Shown here piece by piece: positions 13,501 to 27,995 of a DNA stretch of 64,000 nt. The position numbers and the translations under genes are program-made. The DNA lies in contig JABVXV010000069.1 in the NCBI GenBank assembly GCA_013365325.1, positions 1 through 64,000 of the forward strand. Direction: 5' to 3'. Below the pieces are notes generated by a model. That model worked only from the letters and a program-made list of their open reading frames with translations, was not told the origin of the DNA and made no database searches. Positions within the stretch are counted from its first letter, which is position 1. Every line of letters begins with the position of its first letter. The DNA is from Dipetalonema caudispina. Lineage: Eukaryota > Nematoda > Chromadorea > Rhabditida > Onchocercidae.

Positions 13501-15036
13501 ATTTCCGTAAATATGTAAATATCAGATATTAGCTTTGCAGAAGAGAACAATAATTTCGAATTATTAATAAGTGCTTTTACAACTCATCAAAGCTTTCATG
13601 GCAAGTTCCTAATGAATCCTTCAATGGTAATTAGCTTCAAGTACGGTTTTCTCTTCAGTTCAACTTTTCCTCATTGCATTTCATACTTTAGTCTCTTCAT
13701 TATTCCTCTTCCTTTTTAAGCATTCTTTAACTAGACTGATATATCTGAGATTGATACTGAAACTAAAAATGAAAGACAGAAACGTCATTGCAATGATTGT
13801 AAGATTAATTAATTAATTGCTTACATTTAGGTAACCTTTCATATTGCTTGTCAATAGCATCATTTGGTAAATTAGCAAAATAAATCGAATTTCTGAACAT
13901 CGCCATGCTATATTGACTGTACTTTAAACGACACAATACATATTAGCACATTTAGTGCGAGTAAAAAACAACAAACAAATTGGAAAATGGATTTGAAAAA
14001 AAAAAAAAAAAGTTATGTATCAATAAATGAAATCGAACAGACATTCCCTTTCCCTTTCAATAATCAAAACAGATGTCAGATGTCAATGTCGCCCTGTTAA
14101 TGAAAAATACAAACTGTTTACTTAACTGTCCTTAAATGCTAATCGATAAAATTATGGAAAAAGAATAAAAACAAATTACGTACATGTGTCTGATATCACG
14201 TAAAGTGAGGAGAATTACGTAACTTGAGGAATAGTTTGAAGCGTACATCATTCATTGACGTAAGGATAAATCATGGAAGAATTGTCTTCATAGATTTGGT
14301 ATGAGATATTTGATAATAATATGAGTATAGCAGATAACCATTATGCAAATTTAAGGAGGAAAATATGTGACTTAGATGGGATAGGGTAAAGATGGAGATT
14401 GGATTAATGAACAATGTTAATCTTTCTGTGTATTGGGTCATGATTTTGATTTAGGTCAATGAAATCAGATCAACTGATTATTACTCTCAAATAATTCGAG
14501 AGATTCAAGAGATACCGGTCTTAATAGCAGATTTCGATAAATTTAGAGGTTAAGAGGGTGCAGTTTTGCTCTTATGGTGATTTTTTATTTCGATTATGAA
14601 ATATTCTGGGGAATAGGAAGATATTGACCTTTTACAATAAGTAAGGGGATATCTTGCTGGTTGATGAGATTATTGATTATTTCGGTTATCATATAGGTTT
14701 GTTGCATTTAGACTGTAAACGGAGAGATATTAGGCATGATCTTTATGCACAACTAGATGATACCTATCGAGAATGTCATTAACATCTGATATTCAGAAGG
14801 TATGATCCTATGCATATCAGGCATGATTCCACGAACATTCTTGTTATTAATCAGATTTATTAATTTTGATGAGTTTTGCAGTGATTCAATTCATCAACAG
14901 ATCATATGGTTTTATATCTCACAAAATGGCCAGTATCGGTAGGAGATAAATTCATTATTTTTTAAAATTTTACGCCAAATTTAGAGAATAAGAGAGTAAT
15001 GGAGCTTATTTCAAGATAAATATTGGAAAAGATGAA
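10593..15036. other. Intergenic region, no gene seen
   Basis: AT-rich DNA with short A-runs (for example 10908-10922 and 13997-14012). No exon chain or family motif was found on either strand. The last 0.8 kb (14.2-15.0 kb) is a little richer in G than the rest, but every frame is broken by stops. It should include the 3' UTR of the zinc-finger gene and the promoter of the deubiquitinase. Confidence 0.6.
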
Positions 15037-18000
15037 ATGTTGCTGACGGACAATTTGCGTCAGGGATTTGTTGAGCTGTGTAACGATGGCGAAGCAAGCT
15101 CGTTGCGATTATTTTATTTGGAAAACGGAGAAGGACATCTGGAAAGGGTTGCTTTTCCTTCTACTTATGTTGCTGTTGCAGTGTTTTAATTCTTCTATTC
15201 AGGATTCATTCATATCAGGTAAGGGACTGATACTTTTTCGAAGTGACACACGACAGAATTCAGGTGTACCGTTATTAAAAGAAATTAAAACACTGTCATT
15301 GATGTTGAAGACTTTCTAGAGCAGTCGTTAGCTATTGATCATTTAGAAGTTCAAATCAAAAGTTCAACTAATAATTCTCGAGAGGATTTGATCTCACTAT
15401 ATTAAAATTGGGTACGGATTCAGGAATGCACACAAATAAGTGGTCTAGAACGAACAGAAGATTGCAGTAGTTTGGTATTTCGGATTTGTAGACTTAAATC
15501 GGGCATTGATTGCAACGAGTATGTGCTGATAAAACCAGAAAGATCTAAAGATTGCCATACGATTTATTACGCCTTTCGTTATCTCCAGCAGAAACGCATA
15601 GGTGAAAATCGAAAGATTTTTCTGCAGTTATGAATTAGTCACTATATTCAGTACTTCATGTATTTTTGTTTGTTTGAAATGAGACGAATTTTTAGAATCT
15701 TTGGAAATATTGTCCAAATTCTTCGAAATTAAAAAATTTGATTTTGGAATCGACTGATCGCTATTGTATACCACTTCTCAATGAATAAATCCTTCGTAAT
15801 ACTCTTTTTCTATTTTTTGGTGACACGAAATCGGCAATTCAGCAACAACCAGCAGTTCAAAAGCGGACATTGGTTAAACAGTTGTCAACATTCCAGCAGA
15901 TAAGCGTGAAACATCAAGCTTATGTTGCCAGGTATGCTTCCTTATACATATTTTTAATGTCAAATTGTTCACAAAAACTGATAAAATGGATGAACTATAA
16001 AATCATACTGTTTTGAAATTCAGTAGCCCTTTTATACGAATAACAGCTTTTGAATTTTCGTCATAATTTTTGTAAAAGAGCAAAATGCTGTTCATCATAA
16101 TCATTGTTGCTTTCAATTTTATTTTGAAATATAATGGAAGAGTTTGACCTTGCAATGCTACTATATTCTGCATAGAACACATTGTGATAAATATTACATA
16201 ATAAATTTTATGACATTTCACTGTTATTCTTTATAGCAACCTGACAAAATGGAAGAATAACGAAAAAGTTATCCCGCTTCGTGCAAAAAACTGGAGTCAG
16301 AAAAGAAAACCATTCACTTCTACTGACATTTATCTGTGTTCTCCTAGTAAACGACTTACCCAGGAATCTCAGAAGGAAGCCAACGGTTCTCTTACCAAGC
16401 AATACTTTGATGAACCTTTGAAAGAAGAGAACGGAATATTAAAAATAAACAGTGTAATTACAAAAAGCGATGGTCCGACAAAGAAAATAACCAGTTTGGA
16501 TGATGCTTTCTTGTGCAACCATAGCAGACAATCTGCACGTGATCTGTCAACGAGTTTCGAGCGATTGTCGGCAGGAACAGATGCGGGTTCACCGAAAGGG
16601 TAATGACTGGAACAGTTATGTAATGCGTAAATGTTGGCGGACTTTCGTAGCAGAACAGGTTACAATAAGAGCACAAATTATTTGTATCGGTAATAAGCAA
16701 ACAACTGATGGTTGAAAAATTTAATCAAGAACATAAATGAGAATTTTTTCAAACTGAAATAAATTCGGTAACAAAAAATTGAGATCTTCTATTTCAAATA
16801 TTAATGTCAGTTATTACAATGTGAAGGAGTTTTAGCAGTACTGTAGAGGGGGATGTAGATGAAAACAAGAAATAGGCAAGATTGTCGTTATTTTGCACCC
16901 AGTCATATTACCTTCCAACACATACATCCTTCCAGGTTCTTGAATCTTGGAAACTCATGTTATATGAATGCTGTATTGCAAGGATTATTTCACGTTGAGG
17001 CCTTTAAAGATCTATTAAATGTCGTACCAGAATCATCACAAGAAACCATCCTGAGGTTACTTTTTTTAAAGACTACTGCATACCTATTTCATGAAATTAT
17101 CTTTATACTTCATCTGGGGATGAGAATGGAAGTAGCCCTGTAATGTAGAAGATTGTGGAAGATCGTGCAATCCATGGATTATTTCACGTTGAGACCTCAA
17201 GCTCAACAGGCCGTTTCCTTGACCAAAGCTATGTTAAATGAAGCCATTTGCCATTGTAGACTTCTTTAAAGTATCCGGTGTATTATGTATTTAACTTCAG
17301 ATATGATGCTACAATGAAGGAGTGAACACGTTCTTGATGTGATTTTTTTTTCAGCGCTTTAAAAGCACTTTGGAAAAATTATCAAAAAGCAGCCAATACA
17401 AAGAAGCGGTGTTTGTTGGAAAATGTTTTTAAGTTTCTAGACGACGAGCGATTTGAAATGACTGAACAGGAGGCAGCGTATTCAGTTTTTGATTTTCATA
17501 TTCAAATTGTGATTTTTCGCATGTTAAGTTCGGTGAAGCTGAAGAAGAAGAGGTACAAGGAGGAAAGGATAATTACTTTTCTGGTACTAGACAGTCAATA
17601 ATGTTTAAGTTTAAAATAGTGATTACAGGATGCGCAGGAATTTTTAACCATTATATTGGATAAAATTGACTCCGAGCTAGAATCACTTGTAAACAGTAAG
17701 AATGCCGAAGGAAATCATCTATCCAAATCAGTGATGTCTCTTTCGTCAATTTTTGGTTTCGAATTGAAACATGGAATTACTTGTAATAAGTTGGTGTTTG
17801 TACTTATATAATGTTTGCTTTTGGGTATAAAATGAGCAATTTTCCAATTATAAAGGTTCGATGTTTACCACGCTACATGATGCTGACCTTACATATAAGA
17901 GTCAATGCAAAGTTTTCTTTTCGAAATCATAATCCATTCTGCTTGTGTTCTTCTGATTCTGCTGGCCTTGTCCACTAGGAATAATGTAATTTGAAATAGA

Positions 18001-21000
18001 AAGTCTTAATTTAGAAGATTTAATTGATGTTCTGGATGTCAAAATGAGATAGAGGGCAATCTATAAAGGTTTTTTTAAAAATATGTTATTGAATTTCCCG
18101 AGTTTTTCTGAGTTGTGCAATAAATTTGATAGCTACTAAACGTTTATTTCAAGTTTCTTACCAAACTGCTCCTCTTAAGTATCAACTTAATCCTCAAGAT
18201 CTGATTTAAAATGCACTTATTTTAGGATAATGATGCTATAATTCTTGCAGATGTGGCACCGAACAAGTGATGTATGAAAAAGGAGTGTTTCTACCGATAC
18301 AAATCGTCTATGAAATGTAAATTTCGTTGCTCGATGGAATTCCTTCTACTTATTTCCTTTTAAATTCCTTCACATTAAAAATTAGGGCCGGACTTTTTTT
18401 GATAAATCTTTGCAGGAACAATGACTCACCTTCACTGCAGATGTTGTTAGAGCATTGTTTAAAAAGTGAAGTGGTTGAACATATTTGTCCTCGGTGCAAT
18501 GAGAAATACGCCACTATGAATCATGAATTTCGAAGTTTTTCGAAGTAAGTTATATAATTTAAATTTTTTATCAACAGTGAGTACTTCGAACACAGTCCCA
18601 TCAATTTGGTGTGTTGTTATGAAATTCATCTCAGCTGATTTATGAGCTCAAAGTCCCTCTCCCTTCCTTCAGGTTCATCAACTTCCAAGTGCTGGGCCTT
18701 AAATCGTTATCTTCGCTGGGATATGCAATTTTGCTTATTAAACATGTCAGAGAATGTCACATTTTAGGTGCTTAATCATCTTTCTGAAGCGTTATGATTT
18801 CAAGCAGTCAACATCAAGAAGAAGACAAAGGAAACTGAAAGATGCAGTGAAGCTTTCAATGTGCATTCGTTTAATTTCTTATAACAAAGAATATTCTGAA
18901 TTTAAAAATTGTTTTAGCAGCCTTCTTCCTATAAGCAGTAGTAGTAGCGATGATCAAGTGTCTTTTGTTTTGGAAACACCTCCAAATGACTTAGCTTCAA
19001 GCGGTTCCAATAATTCAAGCAATGTAAGTCTCTACTGCATTTAAAACTTTTGATTTAATTGAATATTCTTTACTAAAGAAACTAAAATTATTTTGTGCCA
19101 GAAGTAATAATATAATTTCAAAAAACGTTGGACTTTCCTGATCTGAGAACTTCCACTGATCCTGAAGGATTACCAATTTTTTCGACAAAGAAAGTAGCTG
19201 GACACTTAAAAAACTTATAGTAGAATTTTCTAGGTAAGAGAGGATGTTAAACAAATCGTTCAGGAAAATGTATCAGAAACAGTTCAAAAAATTGACGGTT
19301 GCGATAATGGAAGGTTTCAGGGAAAAATAATACGGCCCACGACTGCATATAATTCTAATGCTGATGAGGTTTTTCCTTTATCATAGTTTTTGTTTAACCA
19401 AAATTTGTTTTTATATTTGAAAAATGTGAATTATGAAAGGTCACTCTTCCTTATTAAAATCATCATTTCATACCAAAAGTCTTTTTTTATTGGGAATTGT
19501 TTGCAAGACACATAATTCTTCTCTCTTCGTGATCTTGATTTCTCAACTTTTCCAGAGACTAGACTATTTAACGTTATTCTGCTTACCGCGACCTGATTTT
19601 TGTGAACGCAGCTGTGCCGAATTAAATATTCGTTGCCGTTCTTCGGCAGTTCGGTACTTACTTTGAGACCTTTTGAACAGATTGATAAAATTCTGAGCAA
19701 AATTCTGTCTATCACAGCTTTTCAACTGAACTGCTGCTTACACTTTCGAAAAGTAGGTAAATACAATGATCATTTAAAACATATTTTGCAGGCAAGAGCC
19801 GAAACCCCTTTTCTGGAAAAGCGTGCCTTCAAATATTGCGCCTGTTGTAGCAGATGGGAACTGCCTCTTTCGCTCGATAGCGCTTTACTTATCAGGAAGT
19901 GATGAGGAGCATTCGGTCGTTAGGAAAAATGTAATTGACCTTGTTTTTCTGTTTAAATAATGCTTATAAATTAAGCATAAATGACCTAATCATTGCAATT
20001 TCAAGGTAGTGGAATTTGAAGAAAAATATGATGATCAACTTCGCGAAGTGAACCATTTTTCGCTAGTTGACTGGAAAGAGCACATTAAAAAAATGACGAA
20101 TGATGGCGAATGGGCCACAGAAATCGAACTTCTTGCTCTTGCCGCTCTATTAGATGCTGAAATTTGGACCTTTCTGAATGGTAAATGGCTTCGGTATAGG
20201 CCATTGTATACGGTTGGAAAGGATGGCAAATCTCATAGTAAGTTTCTTTCTCTTTTTCCTTTTCCTTTTCTCTTCTCATTAAAATTCGCAGGAATGTAAG
20301 TGCTGCTAAATATCTCCATTTAATCACAAATTTCCTGAATAATGGTTGTGTAATGAAGTTCTCCAATTGACAAACCGCCCATCTGACAAATTTAAAAATC
20401 TTTTTATAGCGTCTGCAACAAACGTCTATTTGTAATCATTTTGCAATTAGAACTTAGGAGTTGGTTTAGGTAAGGTTACATTCATTGTTCTCAAAATCAG
20501 TTTAAATGTTCCTCAAAAATTTTTCAACTTTTTATTTCTTTTGTCCTCACAGAGTTGCCGATCCAAGAATATGATGATAGCGGAAAAGATTCCATTTTCC
20601 TCATTAATGAAAATTTCCATTATAAACCAGTTCTCGACATTGTCTCGGTATGCTTGTTGATGATTTGAATGCTAACGCCGTTATTCATTTTCACAAAATT
20701 TTTTTGTTCTTCAATTCCTAACAATTCTTTCTTTACTTTGAACACTTTTTGAAAAAAGCTTGGTCGGGTTATTTGTTTGTATGAGCTCTATTCAATTTAT
20801 TTCATTTCTGAGAATTCTTACTTACGTCTTTCGTAGAATGGTGCGGTATGTGATTATCACCTTGCTGCAGTTATCAGTCACAAAGGGATTAGTCCAAGTA
20901 ACGGTTAGTATTCACTTGATAATTATGGGCGTTCATTACTGCACCGTATAATACTGGAAGATTCTTCCGTATGATATTTTTTACTTCCAAAAACTTTATA

Positions 21001-21324
21001 CCTAAGATACCTTGAAATCTGTCATTAAACTTCATTGAACGAAATTGAACATATTGATAACAGTTGACATTCAGGACATTATGTATGCGATGTGAGAAAC
21101 CTAAACAGAAATGTCTGGATGCATTTCGACGATAGCCATGTTGAAGAAAGAACGGAAGCAGAAGTTGTTTCAGAATGTATCAAAGATGGCTATATATTCT
21201 TTTATGTCACTGGTACCTTTTTCCAAATCCTTTTCCATATAAAATATCTTATAAATGAGCTTTTTGCCTTTAAAATCTTTTTGTTGCTCCCTTCATCCTA
21301 AGGGTCAAAATTTCAGAAAACTGA
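15037..21324 (+). CDS. USP37-like deubiquitinase with an OTU domain nested in the USP domain
   Basis: Predicted ubiquitin-removing cysteine protease of about 850 residues. Exons: 15037-~15180, 15424-15601, 15853-15931, 16237-16599, 16936-17055, 17355-17484, 17629-17789, 18251-18316, 18416-18544, 18768-19023, 19234-19368, 19556-19653, 19792-19930, 20006-20237, 20553-20647, 20837-20903, 21075-21212, 21317-21324. All phases match except the first junction, which is unresolved. The first three exons resemble the N-terminal PH-like domain of USP37. Next come the USP Cys box (GNSCYMN, Cys codon 16958), DAQEF box, zinc pairs CNKC and CPRC, and the LKRYDF box. The OTU core follows: DGNC (Cys codon 19862) to NFHYKP (His 20618). 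The USP domain then resumes with its His box (NGHYVC, His 21077) and FDDSHV, ending at GYIFFYV. Both catalytic centres look intact. I recall that C. elegans DUO proteins are named for a USP plus OTU combination, so this is probably that family. If the 21212 donor is unused, the stop lies at 21301. Confidence 0.85.
19792..20647 (+). other. OTU protease domain insert inside the deubiquitinase
   Basis: Three exons (19792-19930, 20006-20237, 20553-20647) encode an OTU-type fold. Visible markers are V-A-D-G-N-C-L-F-R at the catalytic Cys, a helical ATEIELLALAALLD segment, and E-N-F-H-Y-K-P at the catalytic His. The domain is bounded upstream by USP exons with the LKRY box and a Ser-rich linker, and downstream by the USP His-box exons. 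The phases on both sides keep the USP frame, so this is an in-frame nested domain and not a separate gene. Confidence 0.85.
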
Positions 21325-22769
21325 GCACGATATTCGGCGAGGAAATGGATTTTATTATAATATAGTCAATAGGTGACGATTTAAACGTTGTTGATCTGCT
21401 GCGAATATGCACACTCATTTGACTAAGGATATTAAGAAACACGATGATAAAAATACTGATAAGGCGATGTATGCTAAAAAAAAAACTTGAAGTTCGGCCC
21501 GCATAATTTGTTCTACTGAGAATTTATGTGTATTATATGTTTGGATATTAATTGTTAAATTTTATATATAGTGAGAATTATGTTGGATTAAATGAAAATG
21601 ATTGTGGTCATAAACATATTGTATAAAATAATGGTATTTCATTACTTAGATGAGGCAGTAGCACTTGCCTAGATTGTTCGCTTGCCGCCTTAGGGCTTTT
21701 CCAATGTTGAGAGTAAGCTTTCGGTGTTGCGATAACTGTACCTATAATTTTCTTACCGAAGTGACCTATTGCTCATTCATACGTTTATCTCAGCCTGTAC
21801 TAATTTATATAACGGTCAAGATATATGGTTTACTTCTCGCTGTCAATAAAAAGTATCTGTTGTCGACTTGCTGATCTTGTCCTCGTATTTATCGTCGAAT
21901 TTTAATTGTTAACGCTATCGTATAGTCGTTATCACTTTTGTTTGCGTGGTTATTCTTGCAACTACCGCTGCTGCGGTATGCATAATCAACCTAATATAAC
22001 AGATCATTTATTTGTCCTAGTTTCGGTCAAACCAGACTATTGTTATTTGAAATAGTCAATGGTTAGTAATAAAGTGGACAGTAGAATAATCATCCATGTA
22101 CTGTCATAAATAGCTATCCCTACCCCACCACCCGAACTTCCCGAGGACAGTTACAAGCATTGTCATCCAATAAAATGAAATTAGCAAGTCGTTTCTGAAT
22201 CTGCCATGTAACACAATGAAAAAATTATCGTTTCTCCCCCCTTGTATATATTAATTTACTAATTGACTTAGGTAAAAGGAGAATGAGTTAGGGGACAAGT
22301 ACAGTAGTGGGTATATTTATCCTTTTAATGAGAAAGTAGTACTATTTATAGTTCATAAAATATTTCGGATCTGATTTTTGATCTAATCCTTGCTTGTGAA
22401 CTGCAAATGGATTGGGCATTTTATTTTCTTTAAGAATAGTAATTAAGGCGAAATAGGAAGTTCGGATGACTGTTTCTTCAATTTCAAGTGAAACTTAATT
22501 GATTAATATGACATTTGGTATCATTCCCGCACTTATACGAAGACGTAATGGGTCTTTAGCCAAAAATAAAGAAGGGATGAATTAGAAAAAGATGAGGGAA
22601 GATGCTGTTTGACTCAAAATTAAACATATAGTTATGATTTCATTCATCTTCAAACCATTATTATGCGGAATATGCTTATTCATTGATGCGTTAATCTAAT
22701 CAGCTAATGGAATTCAATTCTATTATTTGAAAGATAGAGTAATCGTTTGATATTCAGGTTTAGACTGTG
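21325..22769. other. Intergenic region, no gene seen
   Basis: No conserved coding exon was found. The short Cys-containing open frame at 21665-21874 has no splice or family support. The 3' UTR of the deubiquitinase and the promoter of the GET3 gene should lie here. Confidence 0.6.
22755..22756 (+). promoter_or_regulatory. Putative spliced-leader acceptor, GET3 gene
   Basis: GATATTCAG ends at 22756, 13 bases before the ATG at 22770, with no upstream coding exon. This is the typical position for a nematode trans-splice site. Confidence 0.5.
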
Positions 22770-25648
<2,879 letters not shown>

Positions 25649-25913
25649 TATTGTTTTAAATTGTTCCTTGTTTTAACTGACTGTTATGATAAAACTGCAC
25701 AGTTTTGTTCAAAAGTTTGTGTCTACTGAAATTCTATTTTAAAAGTTCAAGTAATTTTTGAAGGAAAATCTGTTCGTACATATATACTTCACTTTTTGTT
25801 GTTTTTGAAATTTCTGCGTTTGAAAGAAATGAATGTCTATTAATAGAGTTAATTCTATGAACATCACTGTCAGTGAATCAGAGGAAAACAACAAAAATGG
25901 TTTTCAAATTTCT

Positions 25914-27960
25914 CTAATAGCCGGGTGGCAGTCGTGGTTTCGGACAATGTTGGCAATCTCCGTGTTCTCCACGTTCACCTTGAGCTCCTGGTGGTCCGAT
26001 ACTTCCTCGTACTCCAGGTTTACCAGCTAAGCCTGGAGTGCCAGGTGGACCAGCTGGTCCAGCTGGTGATTTGCCATCGCTACCTGGTTTGCCGCGCGGT
26101 CCATAACGTCCTGGTGGACCACTCCTTCCTTTAGAGCCGCGTCCTTGGGATGTCTCTACTTTGATTAAGCTACCCGGTTTGCCATCTGCACCCTTGGGAC
26201 CAACTTTCCCTATACGACCAGCGGGACCTTTTGCTCCTTGAAGACCTGGTTGTCCATTTTCACCATCTGCACCATTTTTGCCTGGCGCTCCTTTTGGTCC
26301 TTTGGGTCCCTTGAGACCGGGCATCCCTGGTAGTCCAGGTGAACCTTCTGGACAGATAACACATCGGTCCTCCTAAATGAAAAAAACCTCAGTTCCTGTG
26401 CTTGAGAAAATTAATATAACAGTATAACTTGGACTGTTCTTATAGTGGTTGAACGATCTTATTTTATGTCGAATATAATTCTAATTCCACTTTGGATATT
26501 TGGCACATGTGTGAGAATTTTAATAATTGTTTCGCTAATCAGGCTGATAGCTACTGTCCTATTCTAATTCAGTATCGAAAATGGGAATTTTCAATGACTT
26601 TTATCTTACCTTCTCTGCTGAAACAAGTATTTTCCCATCTCGTCCATTACGACCATCTGTGCCAGGTATACCATCAATACCTGGAGGACCGTCATCACCG
26701 GGAACTCCTGGTTGACCTACTGGTCCTTGTTGACAGGTGCAACAGCTATTCAGGTACGGCTTAGAATTTGCGTTAAGGGGTATTTGTGGATATTGATCTA
26801 AAAGTGGGATAGAAATTAGAGACTGAGAAAGGATATTTCGAAAATTTAGAAGTCATAAATTCTGCGTTGTTACAAATATGTGATAATATACGTATTACAA
26901 GAAATAGACACCAAAATCACTCTTTGCTCCACTACTGTAATAGAAATAAGGAAATAAAGCAAAAATAGCATCTTTGTGATGATCGAAACCTCTTCAGCAA
27001 TGTATCAATATTAAATCAGAAGGAAAAGTACCAAGGTACGATGGGATGGAAGATCCAATTGAATTACCCTCATAGCTGCTATATTGTCGTTTTCCCCGAT
27101 CATTCGCTGTGTCACCATCTTCACTGCTTAGCAATAAAAATTTTATGTTTATGTCCTTTGCTCGTGCCTGGAATTTCTGGCCAGTTAAGAAGTTTCTTCA
27201 TTTCCAATAGCCATTAAAGTGATTGAAACTTCTATCAAATGCCTTTTAGAAAATATGTAATACCGATGCAACAGCATTTTTTTTTTATACTATTTTCTTC
27301 AAGTAAGAAAAGAGTAACTTTCGTCTGAAATTCACTTTTATTTATTGGACTAGAAGCAGAGCTTTTACATTACATTGATAAAATTACTGAATCTTTAAGA
27401 TATTTGCAAAATTTCATTAATTACATTAGTTTAGGCACTTCAATGCAAATTCATGAAAGTTTGTTCCTAAATTTGCACTTCGAATAAATTGAGCATTTCC
27501 GAAGCAAAATTTGAGGTAAATTGTTAAAAAGAAAAAAGGAAAATTTAAATTTTATTTGAAAAACCTCAAAACATTAAACGAACGAAACGAAAAAATGGAC
27601 GACGTCAGACAAAATAATAGTTGAAGAACATGTAGAAGTGAAGATGTTTGTGATAATTCTTTTATAATTAGTTTCATTTTTTATAGTTAAAATCATTTAC
27701 CGATTGTTGAATGTATAGTTCTGAAAAATCCATTTTTATTTAAAGCTGGACATACAATTTAAATTGAAAATGGAATAAAACTTTCTAACCTTACAGTATT
27801 CTATTTCACTGAATAAATGACTCTGGAAAGTAGCAACAAATGAGTACATCATTGGTAAAATAATAATAGAAGTTACTACGGCAGCAGTTGAAATGACAAC
27901 AGCAAGAAAAGTGGATTGACGGAGTTGTTGATGTTCCAACAAGGATGCTTTTCCAAACAT
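25914..27960 (-). CDS. Cuticle collagen
   Basis: Structural protein of the nematode exoskeleton, secreted by hypodermis and cross-linked by cysteines. Exons in gene order are 27960-27790, 27167-27068, 26797-26610 and 26372-25914, giving 305 residues with all phases matching. The N-terminus (about 1-57) is the cuticle-collagen N domain: a membrane-spanning stretch, then FQSHLFSEIEYCK. Residues about 79-85 contain the basic R-G-K-R site expected for subtilisin-like processing. A CCTC cluster precedes a short Gly-X-Y block (GPVGQPG to GRDGK). A CVIC pair follows, then a long Gly-X-Y domain with two interruptions (LIKVETSQ and SP) and a closing CQHC pair before PPGY. The ATG at 27960 was chosen because an SL-type acceptor TTCCAG lies 34 bases upstream and no ATG lies between. 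Hydroxylation of such collagens is the job of PLOD and prolyl hydroxylases. Confidence 0.95.
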
Positions 27961-27993
27961 TATGTTAGAATGATTACTTCTTTCAATGGAAAT

Positions 27994-27995
27994 CT
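27994..27995 (-). promoter_or_regulatory. Putative spliced-leader acceptor, collagen gene
   Basis: On the minus strand AATTCCAG ends at 27994, 33 bases before the ATG. No coding exon lies upstream, so it fits trans-splicing. Confidence 0.45.

Noticed and set aside
19633..19760. Possible extra deubiquitinase exon
   Set aside because: The phases of 19556-19653 and 19792-19930 join directly. Inserting this segment would need an extra weak acceptor and adds no USP or OTU motif.
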